DNA of 64,000 nt from SG8-40 sp963792855 (GTDB lineage: Bacteria; Pseudomonadota; Gammaproteobacteria; Burkholderiales; Eutrophovitaceae): contig CAWBXZ010000018.1 in NCBI GenBank assembly GCA_963792855.1, positions 186,001-250,000 of the forward strand, read 5' to 3'. Made by a program: the position numbers and the translations under genes. Below the pieces are notes generated by a model. The model worked only from the letters and a program-made list of their open reading frames with translations. It did no database searches and was not told where the DNA came from. Positions 45,168-54,800 of this stretch are shown here, piece after piece; position 1 is the first letter of the stretch, and each line of letters opens with the position of its first letter.

Positions 45168-47273
45168 CTACGCAGCAGTCACGTCCACCATCGCGTCGAA
45201 GCCGGCTTGTCCCGCAGAGAATTCAAACAGGTCGCCCGCCGCGTCCGGAAGTACTGGTGCGCCCGAAGTCAAACTGTTCAACCCCGGCCATCCGTCGCGC
45301 ATCCAGACGGTACCGGCGGGCATGCGGTCGGTGACGTGCGCTCGCGCATTCAATTCGCCGCGTTCGTTGTAGACACGGATCACGTCACCGTCGGCGAGAT
45401 CTCGGGCCACTGCGTCGGCTTCAGAGATCCACAGCGCGGGGTGTGTTTCACGTTTTGCCAGGGTCGGCAATGCCTGGCCATTGTTATAAAAGCTGTGGAA
45501 ATGCGTCATCGTGCGGCCTTGCGTCAACGTGAGCGGGTAGGAAGCCGATTCGTTCGCGGCCTGCATTTCGGAGTTGTCGTACGAAGGCAGTGGAGGCAGC
45601 CCGAGGCGTGTTGCCTGTTCGGAGTAAAACTCGATCTTGCGCGAGGGTGTGTCGAAGTCCAATGTCGGATTCGCGACGTGCGAAATGTTCAGGGCTCGAA
45701 TGCCGCCCTCTGCACGCAGCGCTTCAACGGTTGCATGTCCGGTACATGGATGATCGAGGATGGCGTCGATCATCGCTTGTTCCGATTCCCACGGATGAAA
45801 ACCGTCGATATGGAGGCGCTCGGCCAGTTCCTTGATGATGGCGTAGAGCGAGCGGGTTTCTCCGAGCGGTGCCAACGCCTGTTCCATCAGGTAAAGATGC
45901 GTGTGCGTCATCTTGCAGCCGACTTCCTCGAGCCAGGCGGTCCCCGGCAACACAACGTCGGCGAAGCGGCGCGCGGTTTCGTTCAGGAACAGGTCATAGC
46001 TGACCAGCAGTCTTGTTCGTTGCAAGCCTCGCGCCAATTCGTTGGAATCAGCAAAAGACGAGATCATGTTCGTGCCCATCAGCAACAATGTCTCGATGCG
46101 TCCGTCGCGCAGGGCCGCGGTGATGGCGGGCATCTGGTTGGGGATAGCCTGCGCAAGCGTTCTGCGGCCAGGTTCGATAATGCTGCCCAGTCCCCGGCCA
46201 TGTGCAGCACTGCCGTGGCGTGGGCCGAAACCGCCGCCGGGTATGCCGATATTTCCCGTCAGCGCCGGCAGGCATGAGATGGCTCGGGCGGCCTGCCAGC
46301 CGTTGGCGCCCTTGTGCATGGAACTGCCGCCCAGCACGATCATCGCCGGCCGCGACTGTGCGTAACGTCGCGCCAGCGTGACGATGCGCTCCGGCGCAAT
46401 GCCGGTAACACTTGCGGCCCACTCCGGTGTGTACGCCCGGATGTGAGCGGCGAGTTGCTCGAACCCGACGGTGTGCTTCTCGACAAAGTTTGCGTCGTGC
46501 AGATTCTCTGCGCAGATGACGTGCATCATCGCCAGTGCCAGCGCAGCATCGGTGCCAGGACGGATCAGCAGTACGTCGTCCGATTTTGCCGCTGCTTCTG
46601 TCTTGCGAACGTCGATGGTGACGATGTGCGCGCCGCGTTTCCCTGCTTTCAGTAAATGCCGCGCGGTGTTCGGCTGGCTGGTTAGATTGGCCGCCCACAG
46701 CATGATGAGATCAGAGTGCGCACCCATGTCTTCCTTGGTGTTGGTTTCGAGCAGGCCGGTCAACCCGAGCCCGAACGCCCCCAGTCCCCAGCAGATCATG
46801 GCCGGACTCCAGAACGCACTGCCGTGGAAGTTGGCGAATCGCGCGAGCAGTTGCGCACTGATACGCGTGCCGTAATTGGTTGTGAACGTCCCGTGGCCCG
46901 GCCAGATGCCTACGGTGGCCGGATTCTGCATACCCGCGACGATGCGCTCGAATGCTTCATCCCAGGTCGCGCGGCGGAATTCGTCGCGGCGATGATCGCG
47001 AATCAGCGGATGGCGAAGACGGGCGGGGTTGTCGATGACTTCGCGTGATGCTTGTCCGCGAATGCAAAGAAATCCCCGGCTATCCGGGTTGTCCTTGTCC
47101 CCCTTGACCGCGGCGAGTTTGCCGTCGCGCACTTCGGCGAGCATGCCGCACAGCGTAGGGTGGCAGTTCATCGGGCACATGGTGCGGACAGTTTTCACGG
47201 CGCCATCGGTCACTGACAATGCCTTTCGGTGCGTAAGCCGTTCATCTTCGTGGATGCGGACAAGCCCCGGCAT
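45168..47273 (-). CDS. molybdopterin-dependent oxidoreductase with [4Fe-4S] site
   Basis: About 701 aa if started at ATG 47273 (ATG 47384 is also in frame; neither has a clear ribosome site). The N-terminal cluster motif CPMNCHPTLC with a later Cys in GFLCIRG binds one [4Fe-4S]. The catalytic molybdopterin domain spans about 60-560 (WGLGAFGLGLTGLLETNTKE, GGSSMHKGANGWQA), and the C-terminal dinucleotide-binding domain covers about 580-701 (PLTLTQGRTMTHFHSFYNNG). No Tat or Sec signal is visible, so it is probably cytoplasmic. It is of the formate dehydrogenase/BisC-like DMSO-reductase superfamily, with unknown substrate and no adjacent electron-transfer subunit except the divergent cytochrome. 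Confidence 0.85.
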   Translation of the reverse strand: MPGLVRIHEDERLTHRKALSVTDGAVKTVRTMCPMNCHPTLCGMLAEVRDGKLAAVKGDKDNPDSRGFLCIRGQASREVIDNPARLRHPLIRDHRRDEFRRATWDEAFERIVAGMQNPATVGIWPGHGTFTTNYGTRISAQLLARFANFHGSAFWSPAMICWGLGAFGLGLTGLLETNTKEDMGAHSDLIMLWAANLTSQPNTARHLLKAGKRGAHIVTIDVRKTEAAAKSDDVLLIRPGTDAALALAMMHVICAENLHDANFVEKHTVGFEQLAAHIRAYTPEWAASVTGIAPERIVTLARRYAQSRPAMIVLGGSSMHKGANGWQAARAISCLPALTGNIGIPGGGFGPRHGSAAHGRGLGSIIEPGRRTLAQAIPNQMPAITAALRDGRIETLLLMGTNMISSFADSNELARGLQRTRLLVSYDLFLNETARRFADVVLPGTAWLEEVGCKMTHTHLYLMEQALAPLGETRSLYAIIKELAERLHIDGFHPWESEQAMIDAILDHPCTGHATVEALRAEGGIRALNISHVANPTLDFDTPSRKIEFYSEQATRLGLPPLPSYDNSEMQAANESASYPLTLTQGRTMTHFHSFYNNGQALPTLAKRETHPALWISEADAVARDLADGDVIRVYNERGELNARAHVTDRMPAGTVWMRDGWPGLNSLTSGAPVLPDAAGDLFEFSAGQAGFDAMVDVTAA

Positions 47274-47700
47274 CTTATCAGCAAGGGATGGCGTTGATGC
47301 CGGCACAGGCGGCCCTTGGATTGTGGGTCCGGGATTGCGGGGTTGTTCCTGGCCGATTCCGCAGCCGGTTGTTGCCTGGTGCACCCGGTCACATCGTTTA
47401 CGGACCTGGACCCATAAGAACGCGCGTTCGCAGCCCCGATCTTCCGGAAACGGGTGTCGTACACCTTCAGTTGCCGGTCCGCTTCCGCAAATTGCAGGGA
47501 GGAGGTGCTCGAACCCGAATCAAGGCAACGAACGTCATGCGGCGTGCAAAACCGGAAATCCGGACCGGCAGGCTTGGACACGGGGTCTGGATGCGCTTAG
47601 CATCGGGGCGGAGCGTATCGGTTCGAACGGATATATCGGGCCGAAAATAGATATCGGGTCGAAAACATATTTTGAAGCGCTGTCTCCAGGGAGGAACCTC
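47274..47700. other. divergent intergenic region, 427 bp
   Basis: It lies between the molybdopterin gene and the rightward cytochrome gene. It contains the 18-bp tandem repeat at 47616-47669. Frames continue through it upstream of the cytochrome start, but I see no domain in them. Confidence 0.5.
47616..47669. repeat. three exact-period 18-bp tandem repeats before the cytochrome gene
   Basis: Units at 47616, 47634 and 47652 each begin TATCGG(T/G)(T/C)CGAA, so the spacing is exactly 18 bp, and the last unit ends 31 bp before the ATG of the DUF1924 gene. A degraded fourth copy (CATCGGGGCGGA) begins at 47601, 15 bp earlier. Possible binding array or minisatellite. Confidence 0.6.
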
Positions 47701-48174
47701 ATGCGAAGCCTTTGGTTGTTTTTGTTTGCCATGTTTTCCGTAACGGCAATGGCGGCCGGGCCGGGTGATTTCCTCGCCAGCTACGCGGAGCAGGCGACGC
47801 AGGCCGACGCGTCGTTTGCCGGTTTCTCGGCAGAACGTGGCCGGGCGTTCTATTTTGGTGCGCACACCATTGACGACGGATCGGAACTTTCCTGTGCCAC
47901 ATGCCATCACGCCGACCCGCGCAAGGAAACGATGGCCCACAAGGACCAGATTCCGTGTCGTGCCTGTCACGTGACATTTCGTAAACCGACTGCGGGGCGT
48001 TCGGCGACCGTCGGCGACATACGCCCACTTGCGCCGTCCGCGAATCCGGATCGCTTCACCAACGAGTGGAAGGTCGAGGCGTGGTTTGACTGGAACTGCA
48101 AGTTGTTGCTCAAACGGCAATGCACGCCGGTTGAGAAAGGCGATGTGATCACGTGGCTGCTGAGCATTGAATGA
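47701..48174 (+). CDS. DUF1924-family c-type cytochrome with two haem motifs
   Basis: A 157-aa protein from ATG 47701 behind AGGGAGGAA. It has a signal peptide (RSLWLFLFAMFSVTAMA), then SAERGRAFYFGAHT, CATCHHADP and a second CRACH motif, and ends with the DUF1924/SHP-like ANPDRFTNEWKVEAWFDWNC and TPVEKGDVITWLLSIE. Mature and periplasmic, it should bind one or two haem c. Typical SHP-like members that I recall have one CxxCH. The extra CRACH suggests a dihaem form. It diverges from a molybdopterin oxidoreductase, a possible redox partner, although no shared strand supports this. Confidence 0.8.
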   Translation: MRSLWLFLFAMFSVTAMAAGPGDFLASYAEQATQADASFAGFSAERGRAFYFGAHTIDDGSELSCATCHHADPRKETMAHKDQIPCRACHVTFRKPTAGRSATVGDIRPLAPSANPDRFTNEWKVEAWFDWNCKLLLKRQCTPVEKGDVITWLLSIE

Positions 48175-48353
48175 GGCATGTCGACCGGGGGCAGGGAATT
48201 GCACATGGGTCGCCTCATGACGGCCGTGCCTCTGATTCGAAGCCCGTGTTCGTGCATCGCATCGCGCGCATCTTTGTCAGGGTGGTGGCCTTGTCGGGAA
48301 ACAGTCCCCGGTCTTGCAGGCGCCTTGATTTTTGAATTGTCGGGAGAGTTTGA

Positions 48354-49241
48354 ATGAGTAGTGAGAAACGACGTATAGGTTGTATCGGAGCCGGCGTCCT
48401 GGGCGGCGCAATCATGCGCCGGCTGATCGATTGCGGATTTCAGCCGGTACTGTGGAACCGGGACCGGACCAAACTCGCACAACTGCTGGAGCTTGGTGCG
48501 GCAGAGGCGAAGACCCCGGCAGGCCTTGCCCGCGAAAGCGAGTTCGTCGTCACGTGTGTCAGTGACGGCAAGGTGCTGGAGAAGGTCATCTTCGGTGATC
48601 AGGGAGTGGCGGCCGGTGGCGCTGCGGGCAAGGTCCTGGTGGATATGTCCACTTGCGCGGTGGCGCATACGCGTGAGATGGCGATCCGCCTCAAGGATCA
48701 GTGCGGTATGGCATGGCTGGACGCCCCGATTTCCGGTGGTGCACCCGCCGCGCTGGAAGGCAGGATGGCAATCATGGTCGGGGGACAGCAGGAGGTGTTC
48801 GAGCGCGCCCGGCCGCTATGGGATGCGCTTGCCGGCCGCGCAACCCTGATGGGGTCGAACGGGGCCGGACAGGCAACCAAGATGTTCAATCAGGTGCTCG
48901 TGTCCACGGGTCTCGCCGTGCTGGCCGAAGCCTGTGGTTTCGCTGAGCGCGCGGGTATCGATGCGGAAAAAATTCCGCAGGCACTGGCTGGCGGGCGCGC
49001 GGATTCACGCCAGTTGCAGGAGATGTTTCCAAAGATGGTGGCATCGGATTTTGCGATTACCGGGCGCGCTGCGCTGATGCTCAAGGATCTTGAACTGATT
49101 CATGACCTGGCACGCGATGCTGGTGCCCCGATGCCGGTAACGGCTGGGGTCACCGAGTTGTTTCGCAAGATGGTGGCCGACGGCTGGGGTGACCGGGACA
49201 ATACCGAGATGGTGAATTGCTATCGCGCGCCGAAATCCTGA
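48354..49241 (+). CDS. NAD(P)-dependent beta-hydroxyacid dehydrogenase (HIBADH family)
   Basis: A 295-aa dehydrogenase; ATG 48354 follows GGGAGAG. Rossmann motif GCIGAGVLGGAIMRRL, substrate-binding DAPISGGAPAAL, and the catalytic lysine in GAGQATKMFNQ. The C-terminal helical domain ends AMIGHT-free at DRDNTEMVNCYR, typical of 3-hydroxyisobutyrate, tartronate-semialdehyde or 2-hydroxy-3-oxopropionate reductases. The last 60 residues recur as a decayed copy at 50490-50678. The substrate is a small beta-hydroxyacid; exact identity unknown. Confidence 0.85.
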   Translation: MSSEKRRIGCIGAGVLGGAIMRRLIDCGFQPVLWNRDRTKLAQLLELGAAEAKTPAGLARESEFVVTCVSDGKVLEKVIFGDQGVAAGGAAGKVLVDMSTCAVAHTREMAIRLKDQCGMAWLDAPISGGAPAALEGRMAIMVGGQQEVFERARPLWDALAGRATLMGSNGAGQATKMFNQVLVSTGLAVLAEACGFAERAGIDAEKIPQALAGGRADSRQLQEMFPKMVASDFAITGRAALMLKDLELIHDLARDAGAPMPVTAGVTELFRKMVADGWGDRDNTEMVNCYRAPKS

Positions 49242-49409
49242 GCGCGAGATTGGCTTTGGCTAGCGAATATCCGGCTATGTAATGCTGGTTCGAATTCCCG
49301 CTGTATATGGCTTGATGTGACATAGCGGTTCGCTTCGCCGCTCTTTATCCCACGAAGCAATATGGCAGGGTCCAGCGCTCCGGTCCCAACGGCGTGCGAG
49401 AATAATGGC

Positions 49410-50357
49410 ATGGACTCAAAGGCGCTTGTTGGCATCATCAAGGAAGTCGCTCGAGGCAAACACGCGATGCGCGACCTGCCACGCGCTCAGGCGCAGTCAT
49501 TGTTTGCCGCCATGCTTGCCGGAACGGTTCCATCGTTGCAATTGGGTGCGTTGCTGATTGCCATGCGTATCAAGGGAGAGTCGCTGGAAGAACTCGGTGG
49601 TTTTCTCGATGCTTGCGAGGCCTGTTATCTGCACATGAAGGCGCCCGATGGAGCCATGCCGCTGGTAATTCCGGCCTACAACGGTTCACGCCGGCTGCCC
49701 AATCTGACCCCACTATTGGCTTTGCTCGTTGCGCGTGCCGGTGTGCCCGTGCTGGTTCATGGTGTGAGCGATGATCCGGGCCGGGTTACCACGCTGGAGA
49801 TTTTTTCGGAAATGGGGATAGCAACAGCGCAGAGTGCGGCGCAAGCGCAAGCGCAGTTGGTCGCGGACGGTGTCGGAGTCATCAGTATCGACACGCTTGC
49901 TGCACCGATTTCGCGATTGCTGCAACTGCGGTGGCAACTCGGTGTGCGCAGTTCGGGGCATACGCTGGTGAAGATGCTGCAGCCCTTCACGACACCGTCG
50001 GTGCGCTTAGTGAGTGTGACGCATCCGGAATACCTCGATCGCATGCGCAACTTCTTCTCCGGCAGCCCCGTCCTGCTGCTGCGGGGAGCGGAGGGCGAGG
50101 CAGTTGCTCACCCGCGGCGCGAACCGGCAATCGAATGGCTGGGTGGTTCCCGAGTCGAAATCTGGAACGCTGCGCCCGACGCAGAATGCGAATTGCCGGG
50201 CGATCGCGATGCAAAGGTCACCGCCGCGTGGATTGCGGCAACACTCGACGGTGAACATCCCGTACCCGCGACGATTGCACATCAGGCCGAGTGTTGCGTC
50301 CGTGCTGCGCGGTTGGCCAGCGAGGCGCAAGACGCCAGTGTGTTGAGGCATTCCTGA
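49410..50357 (+). CDS. ybiB: YbiB-like DNA-binding protein (TrpD2/anthranilate phosphoribosyltransferase fold)
   Basis: A 315-aa protein from ATG 49410 (MDSKALVGIIKEVARGK). The helical N-terminal domain (ARDLPRAQAQS-like, LPRAQAQSLFAAMLAG) is followed by a phosphoribosyltransferase-like alpha/beta domain with VLVHGVSDDPGRVTTLEIF, a weak version of the family's catalytic loop. YbiB/TrpD2 members keep the fold but have lost trp-type catalysis and bind nucleic acids non-specifically. It follows the dehydrogenase gene on the same strand by 168 bp. Confidence 0.85.
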   Translation: MDSKALVGIIKEVARGKHAMRDLPRAQAQSLFAAMLAGTVPSLQLGALLIAMRIKGESLEELGGFLDACEACYLHMKAPDGAMPLVIPAYNGSRRLPNLTPLLALLVARAGVPVLVHGVSDDPGRVTTLEIFSEMGIATAQSAAQAQAQLVADGVGVISIDTLAAPISRLLQLRWQLGVRSSGHTLVKMLQPFTTPSVRLVSVTHPEYLDRMRNFFSGSPVLLLRGAEGEAVAHPRREPAIEWLGGSRVEIWNAAPDAECELPGDRDAKVTAAWIAATLDGEHPVPATIAHQAECCVRAARLASEAQDASVLRHS

Positions 50358-50489
50358 ACAGACAGAGAAGCAGAATGGTGAACTGCAGGCACGGATTACA
50401 GATCTGTCTTGTATTGTGCCCCTACAGGGGCGTCGGACTCCGAAGCTTTACTTCGTGTGATTCCTCCGCGTTACGCGATCTCGTTTTCT

Positions 50490-50678
50490 AAAATGGTGGC
50501 GTCGGATTTTGCGTTCACTGGGCGCGGGGTGCTGATGATCAAGGATCTGGAGCGGATTCATGACGTGGCGCGCGATGCCGGTGCGCCGATGCTGGTAACC
50601 GCAGGTGTTGCCGAACGGATTCAAAGGATGGTGGCCGACGCTTTGGGTGACCGGGACAATACCGAGATGGTCAATTAA
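50490..50678 (+). pseudogene. C-terminal remnant of a HIBADH-family dehydrogenase gene
   Basis: The frame here reads KMVASDFAFTGRGVLMIKDL through MVADALGDRDNTEMVN and stops. It is a clear diverged copy of the last about 60 residues of the dehydrogenase at 48354-49241 (same KMVASDF, RDAGAPM and DRDNTEMVN). There is no N-terminal domain before it; the frame runs upstream without recognisable content. It is a truncated duplicate or a remnant of a second, foreign gene, lying next to another fragment. Confidence 0.75.
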
Positions 50679-50699
50679 TAACGCCGACGCTAGGACTAA

Positions 50700-50855
50700 T
50701 CATTGTTCCTGAAAGTCAGTCCTGTAGCGCGAATGCACTACCGCGTCGAATTTCGCAAGTTGTTTTTCCTGTTCCAGTCCGTCTCACCTGGTGATTTGAT
50801 CTCCGATAGACACCTCGATCGTTTCACGCCAGTTTTCCGGTTTCCAGATGATTGG
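50700..50855 (-). pseudogene. C-terminal remnant of a PPOX-family gene
   Basis: Read leftward from about 50855, the frame gives WKPENWRETIEVSIGDQ, then an in-frame TGA (50784-50786), then EKQLAKFDAVVHSRYRTD and a final stop. It matches, with changes, the C-terminus of the intact PPOX gene at 55179-55790 (WKQQTWSEKISVSFG ... FDAAVQSRYKTDL). It is therefore a decayed second copy of that family, with no catalytic N-terminal part left. Confidence 0.65.
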
Positions 50856-50868
50856 GACTGAAAATGCG

Positions 50869-50895
50869 AAGAGCCCCGCACACAGCAGGGCTCTT
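50869..50895 (-). terminator. probable rho-independent terminator
   Basis: AAGAGCCC (50869-50876) and GGGCTCTT (50888-50895) form an 8-bp stem with an 11-base loop. On the minus strand it is followed by CGCATTTT, a short T-rich tail, so it could end the leftward small gene at 50945. Confidence 0.45.
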
Positions 50896-50944
50896 TCTGG
50901 TTAATGGCAAGATTTCCATGCGACGACTGCTCAGCAAGTGCCGA

Positions 50945-51148
50945 TCAAGGTGATTTTGGGGCACGGTGTGAGCGCCCCTTTTTCCTTGGTGGCTTTGGTG
51001 CACCGCTCAGTCCACACAAGAAGGCCCACAGTTCGTCGCGATCGCTGAACGCCGCCCTCTCGCAAGTGCCTGTGTGCTCAACCAGTCCGGCGGCCTCCTT
51101 GCCGGGTTTGCTCCCGCGCCGATAAACGCGAATGATGTAACTGTCCAA
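50945..51148 (-). CDS. small conserved protein (TTG start)
   Basis: A 67-aa protein whose start is TTG 51148 behind AAGAAG (MDSYIIRVYRRGSKPGKEAA). The pattern IIRVYRR..., AAGLVEHTGTCERAAFSDRD and DELWAFL is one I recall from small conserved proteins in diverse bacteria, in which the C-terminal part (FxDxDELWxIL) is the most constant. The C-terminal 20 residues here are basic and low-complexity. No known function. A hairpin terminator follows. Confidence 0.55.
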   Translation of the reverse strand: MDSYIIRVYRRGSKPGKEAAGLVEHTGTCERAAFSDRDELWAFLCGLSGAPKPPRKKGRSHRAPKSP

Positions 51149-51179
51149 GTTCGCTTCTTGCGCTGTTCAACCGCGACGA

Positions 51180-51677
51180 TTACGGAGTCTCCCAATCCCA
51201 CTCGATGTCGTCCCAGTTGACAACCGGGGTCACAATCACGAAGTTGAATTTTCCCTTGCCCTTGATTCCTGCGAACGGCCCTGTTCCGCCCAGAAGGGTC
51301 ACGGTCCCGATGGAACCTTTGTCGTTGTCTTTGTAGTCACAACGGGCAAATAACTTGTACCCGTCGGTTGTGGTGAAAGTCTTCATGCAGTAACCGCCGG
51401 TTGTTGCATCACCGACAAACTGGACAACGTAGTGAGCCCGGTCCAGCAATCGATCGAGTTTGCCGCCGCCGCCATTATGGAAAAGCAGGCCTTCCTGTTC
51501 GCCCATCCATGCCGTCTTGTAAGGATGTCCTTCGGGCGTGCTGATTTCGAAAAACTTTGTGTTGTTTAGTACTGAATGGCCGGCGAACTTTCCTCGCTCT
51601 GCACAGGCGATTCCCGATGCGAGCGGCACACTGAGAAACACTACGCAAGCAGCTTCGATTATCGGCGAACGTTTCAT
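51180..51677 (-). CDS. secreted small protein, allene-oxide-cyclase-like barrel
   Basis: A 165-aa protein; ATG 51677 follows GGGGAGGAG. A signal peptide (ACVVFLSVPLASGIACA) is followed by short beta-rich segments and a C-terminal GGTGPFAGIKGKGKFNF. That Gly-rich GGTGxYAGIxGxG turn occurs in AOC-barrel-like and related secreted proteins. It should be periplasmic or extracellular. No enzymatic residues can be named. Neighbours, a small protein and a large regulator, give no clue. Confidence 0.65.
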   Translation of the reverse strand: MKRSPIIEAACVVFLSVPLASGIACAERGKFAGHSVLNNTKFFEISTPEGHPYKTAWMGEQEGLLFHNGGGGKLDRLLDRAHYVVQFVGDATTGGYCMKTFTTTDGYKLFARCDYKDNDKGSIGTVTLLGGTGPFAGIKGKGKFNFVIVTPVVNWDDIEWDWETP

Positions 51678-51801
51678 GGCGAACTCCTCCCCGGAAATGA
51701 TTCGGCGCGACATTGCGCCTTCGGAAGAAATCTACCGAGAAACTGCCACAGATTACCTACATATCGGAAAACAACGCTCTTCGTGGCGACCATGCCCACG
51801 G

Positions 51802-54800
51802 TCAGGGTTGTGCCGGAGGGTTGTCCCCCTGCAAGGTGCGCGCGAGCGCTTGCGTGGGTTCGGATGGCGCCATGCCCAGTACAACTGACAGCAGTTTACG
51901 GAGTCGCCGGTAAGCAACCATCGCCTCTGCATCCCGGTCGAGTTTGCGATAGCAGCGCATCAAGCCCTGATAAAACGGCTCCGCCAGATCATCCGAATCG
52001 ATGCCTCGCTCGTAACAGGCGATGGCTTGTTCCCACTGCTTTTCTTCCTCCAGGCGCTTGCCAGCCAATTGGACAGTTCGCAGGAAAGTGCTGCGCAAGC
52101 GTTCCCGTTTTCTGAGGACCCAGGGCGCCGCTTCATCGGCAGGGAGAAAGTCTCCCCGGTAGAAGTCGATGGCATTTTGCGCAGTTGTACGTGTGCCGTT
52201 AGCTTGAGTGCCGCCAATTGCTTCATTAGCCGCATTTTCGAATGCCCAGACGTCGGTCCAGAACAGGTCGGGATTGAGGCTGAACATGTCTTCATTGAAC
52301 ATGATGGACTGTGGCAAGCCGAGCAATTTTCTTAAACGGGCAAGAGTGACATCCAGATTCTTGGCCGCCAGATCCGCGTCCTCTCCCGGCCAGAGTGCAT
52401 CGGTAATCCGGTACTCCGGAACATCATGACCTCCGTACGCGATCATCACCTTGAGCAGCGCCAGTGGTTTGCGCGGCGCTTTTCCCGGAAACGTAAGCCT
52501 GCGCCCATCGCGCCATACCTCAAAACCGCCAAGCGCAATGATCCTTATCGGCCACGGCCAGTTCTCGGGTGCGCGGCCCGGCGGGCGAATCCGTAGTCGC
52601 CGAATCGTATCCACCACGTAGTCGCTCTCAATCCCGGCCCGTAGCGCTTCGGCAAAGAGTTCCGGCACCATTGACGCAAAGCGCACGATCTGTGGATAAG
52701 TGAAGCGCTGAGCACGAGCCAGTTTGAGGCCGTCCGCCAGTAATGAATGTCCGTGCTGCCTGCGCCCGTGCTCCAGCGCAAGTCGGGCCTCCGTCAATCG
52801 TGCTGCGCACTCAAAGTAAGAGAAACAGGTCTTCTCTGTAAGGCGTCGTAGTCTTGCCATTGCCTCTTTTAGCGAAACCGCATCGCCGAGCATTGCGCGG
52901 CCGATTCCCCAGTTCACAATGGTGAGGACTTCGATGTAGGTCATACCAGCGGCGGCAGTGCGTTTAAGGGCCTGCTCGCCGATTTCCGCCACAGATCGGT
53001 AGTTTCCGTTCAGAGATTCGAGGTGGGCACGCGACTCGTCTAGATGCCATGCATCCATTGGACGGCCGGGGTCTGCCATTGTAATCATGCGCTCGTACCA
53101 CATACGCGCATCTTCAGCCCTGCCGTCAGATGCGGCCGTCGACAGCTGATAGCTGGCGATCAGCAGGAACGTGCCATTTAGTCCGCGGAAACCATGCGCT
53201 TCGCATATTTGGATCGCCCTGTCGAGCGCAGCGCGCGCCTCCCCGTAATTTCCCGAGAGTTCATGGTGATAACCCAACCGCAGATGCCACCAAAGCGCAT
53301 TTATTGGCGTTAATTCGATGCGATCCACGAGTTGCGCACAACGAGCCACGACCTGTCGACCAAGCTCCATGTCTCCGGACAGATTGCAGTAGCTCAGCAA
53401 GATGATGCCGATGGACATCATGCGGTTTATGTCTTGATCTGACTTTAGGGATTCGGCCACCGTTCTGACCGCGCGTGGCAGAAAGGGGTGGTCGGGTGCC
53501 GCGTAGAGCATGCCTACGAGAAGGCTTGCGTGTAGTTTCAGGGCCACGTCAGGCTGCCCTGCAGTTTGTAACCGATGAACCAACTGTTCGAGCATGTCCA
53601 ACCAGGGGCGAACGGGGCGAAAGTCCGACCACTCGTAAAAGTAACTGTCGATAACCGCCGCGACAGCAAGAGACTTCCCGTACGGGTCTTCCTGGTCATC
53701 AAATGTTCGAACAGAGAATTCGAGATGGCGGCGCGCGTCTCGCGGATCTGTCTGCAGCAATGAGAGTCCAAGCAAGTAGCTCAGTCTCGGATGCTCCACA
53801 TAAAGGCTTTCGGGGAACGCACGAATCCAGTCGCGCAACATCTGGTTACGGCCGCGTGCGAGCATTGACTCTGCGCTGTCGATTGCCAGATCTGCGGCAG
53901 CATCCCAGTCGGCGGCTGCAGAATACAGATCAAACGCTTCCTCGAAGCTGCCGCGCGATTCCAGCAGTCGCGCCGCGCGCCGCTGCACGTCGCGGACCGA
54001 CTCCACTTCAAGCAGTTCCAAGGCACGGGACAGGAGGAATTCTCTGAACAACGCGTGATACCAATACACGGGCTCGGTGCTTACCCGCCGGTGCGTGAAC
54101 AGGTGGCGCCGATATAAATCGTCGAGGATTTTGCCAGCGGCAGCATTTCCGGTCAGTTCCACAGCGATGGAGACCGGCACCTGTGACAGGAACGCAGTTG
54201 TGACCAGAAATTCCTGTGTGGAACGTGATATTTGATCGAAGATTTGCGCCGCAAAGTAGTTAAACAACGTTTCTGTACCGGTTCGACGTCCTCCGGATAC
54301 TACGTTTGGGGAAGACCAGCCTTCGATGAGAAGGGTAAGCCCCGCCGCCCAACCGTCGCTCTGGTCGTGCAATTTCCGCATCGCGTTCACTGAAAGGCCG
54401 GTTCGGTTGATGGCCATTTGGGACGCTTCTTCCAGATTGAATTTCAGGGCTTCCCAATCGATGTAATTGACACTGGCGTTGGCAACTAATCGCGCATAGG
54501 CGCCCGGTGGATCGTGTCGGCTGATGGCGATTAGCGTCATCCCCACGGGCACTTCTTCTACCGCTTGTGCAATCACTTGATGAAACTCTTGCTCAGGTGC
54601 GACATCCTGTAGGTTATCCAAAACCAGCGTCGCGTCCTCCGGCATTCGCGAGAATAGTTCCCGGAAAAACCGTCTGGAAAATCCCTCGACATCCTGAAGA
54701 TATTCCGGGGTCAGCGCAGGTAACGGCCGCTGGCCTTTGCGCGTGAACGGTCTGGCGGCCTCACCCAGGTAATAGATGAAAGTCGCGAGATCGGCGTCGC

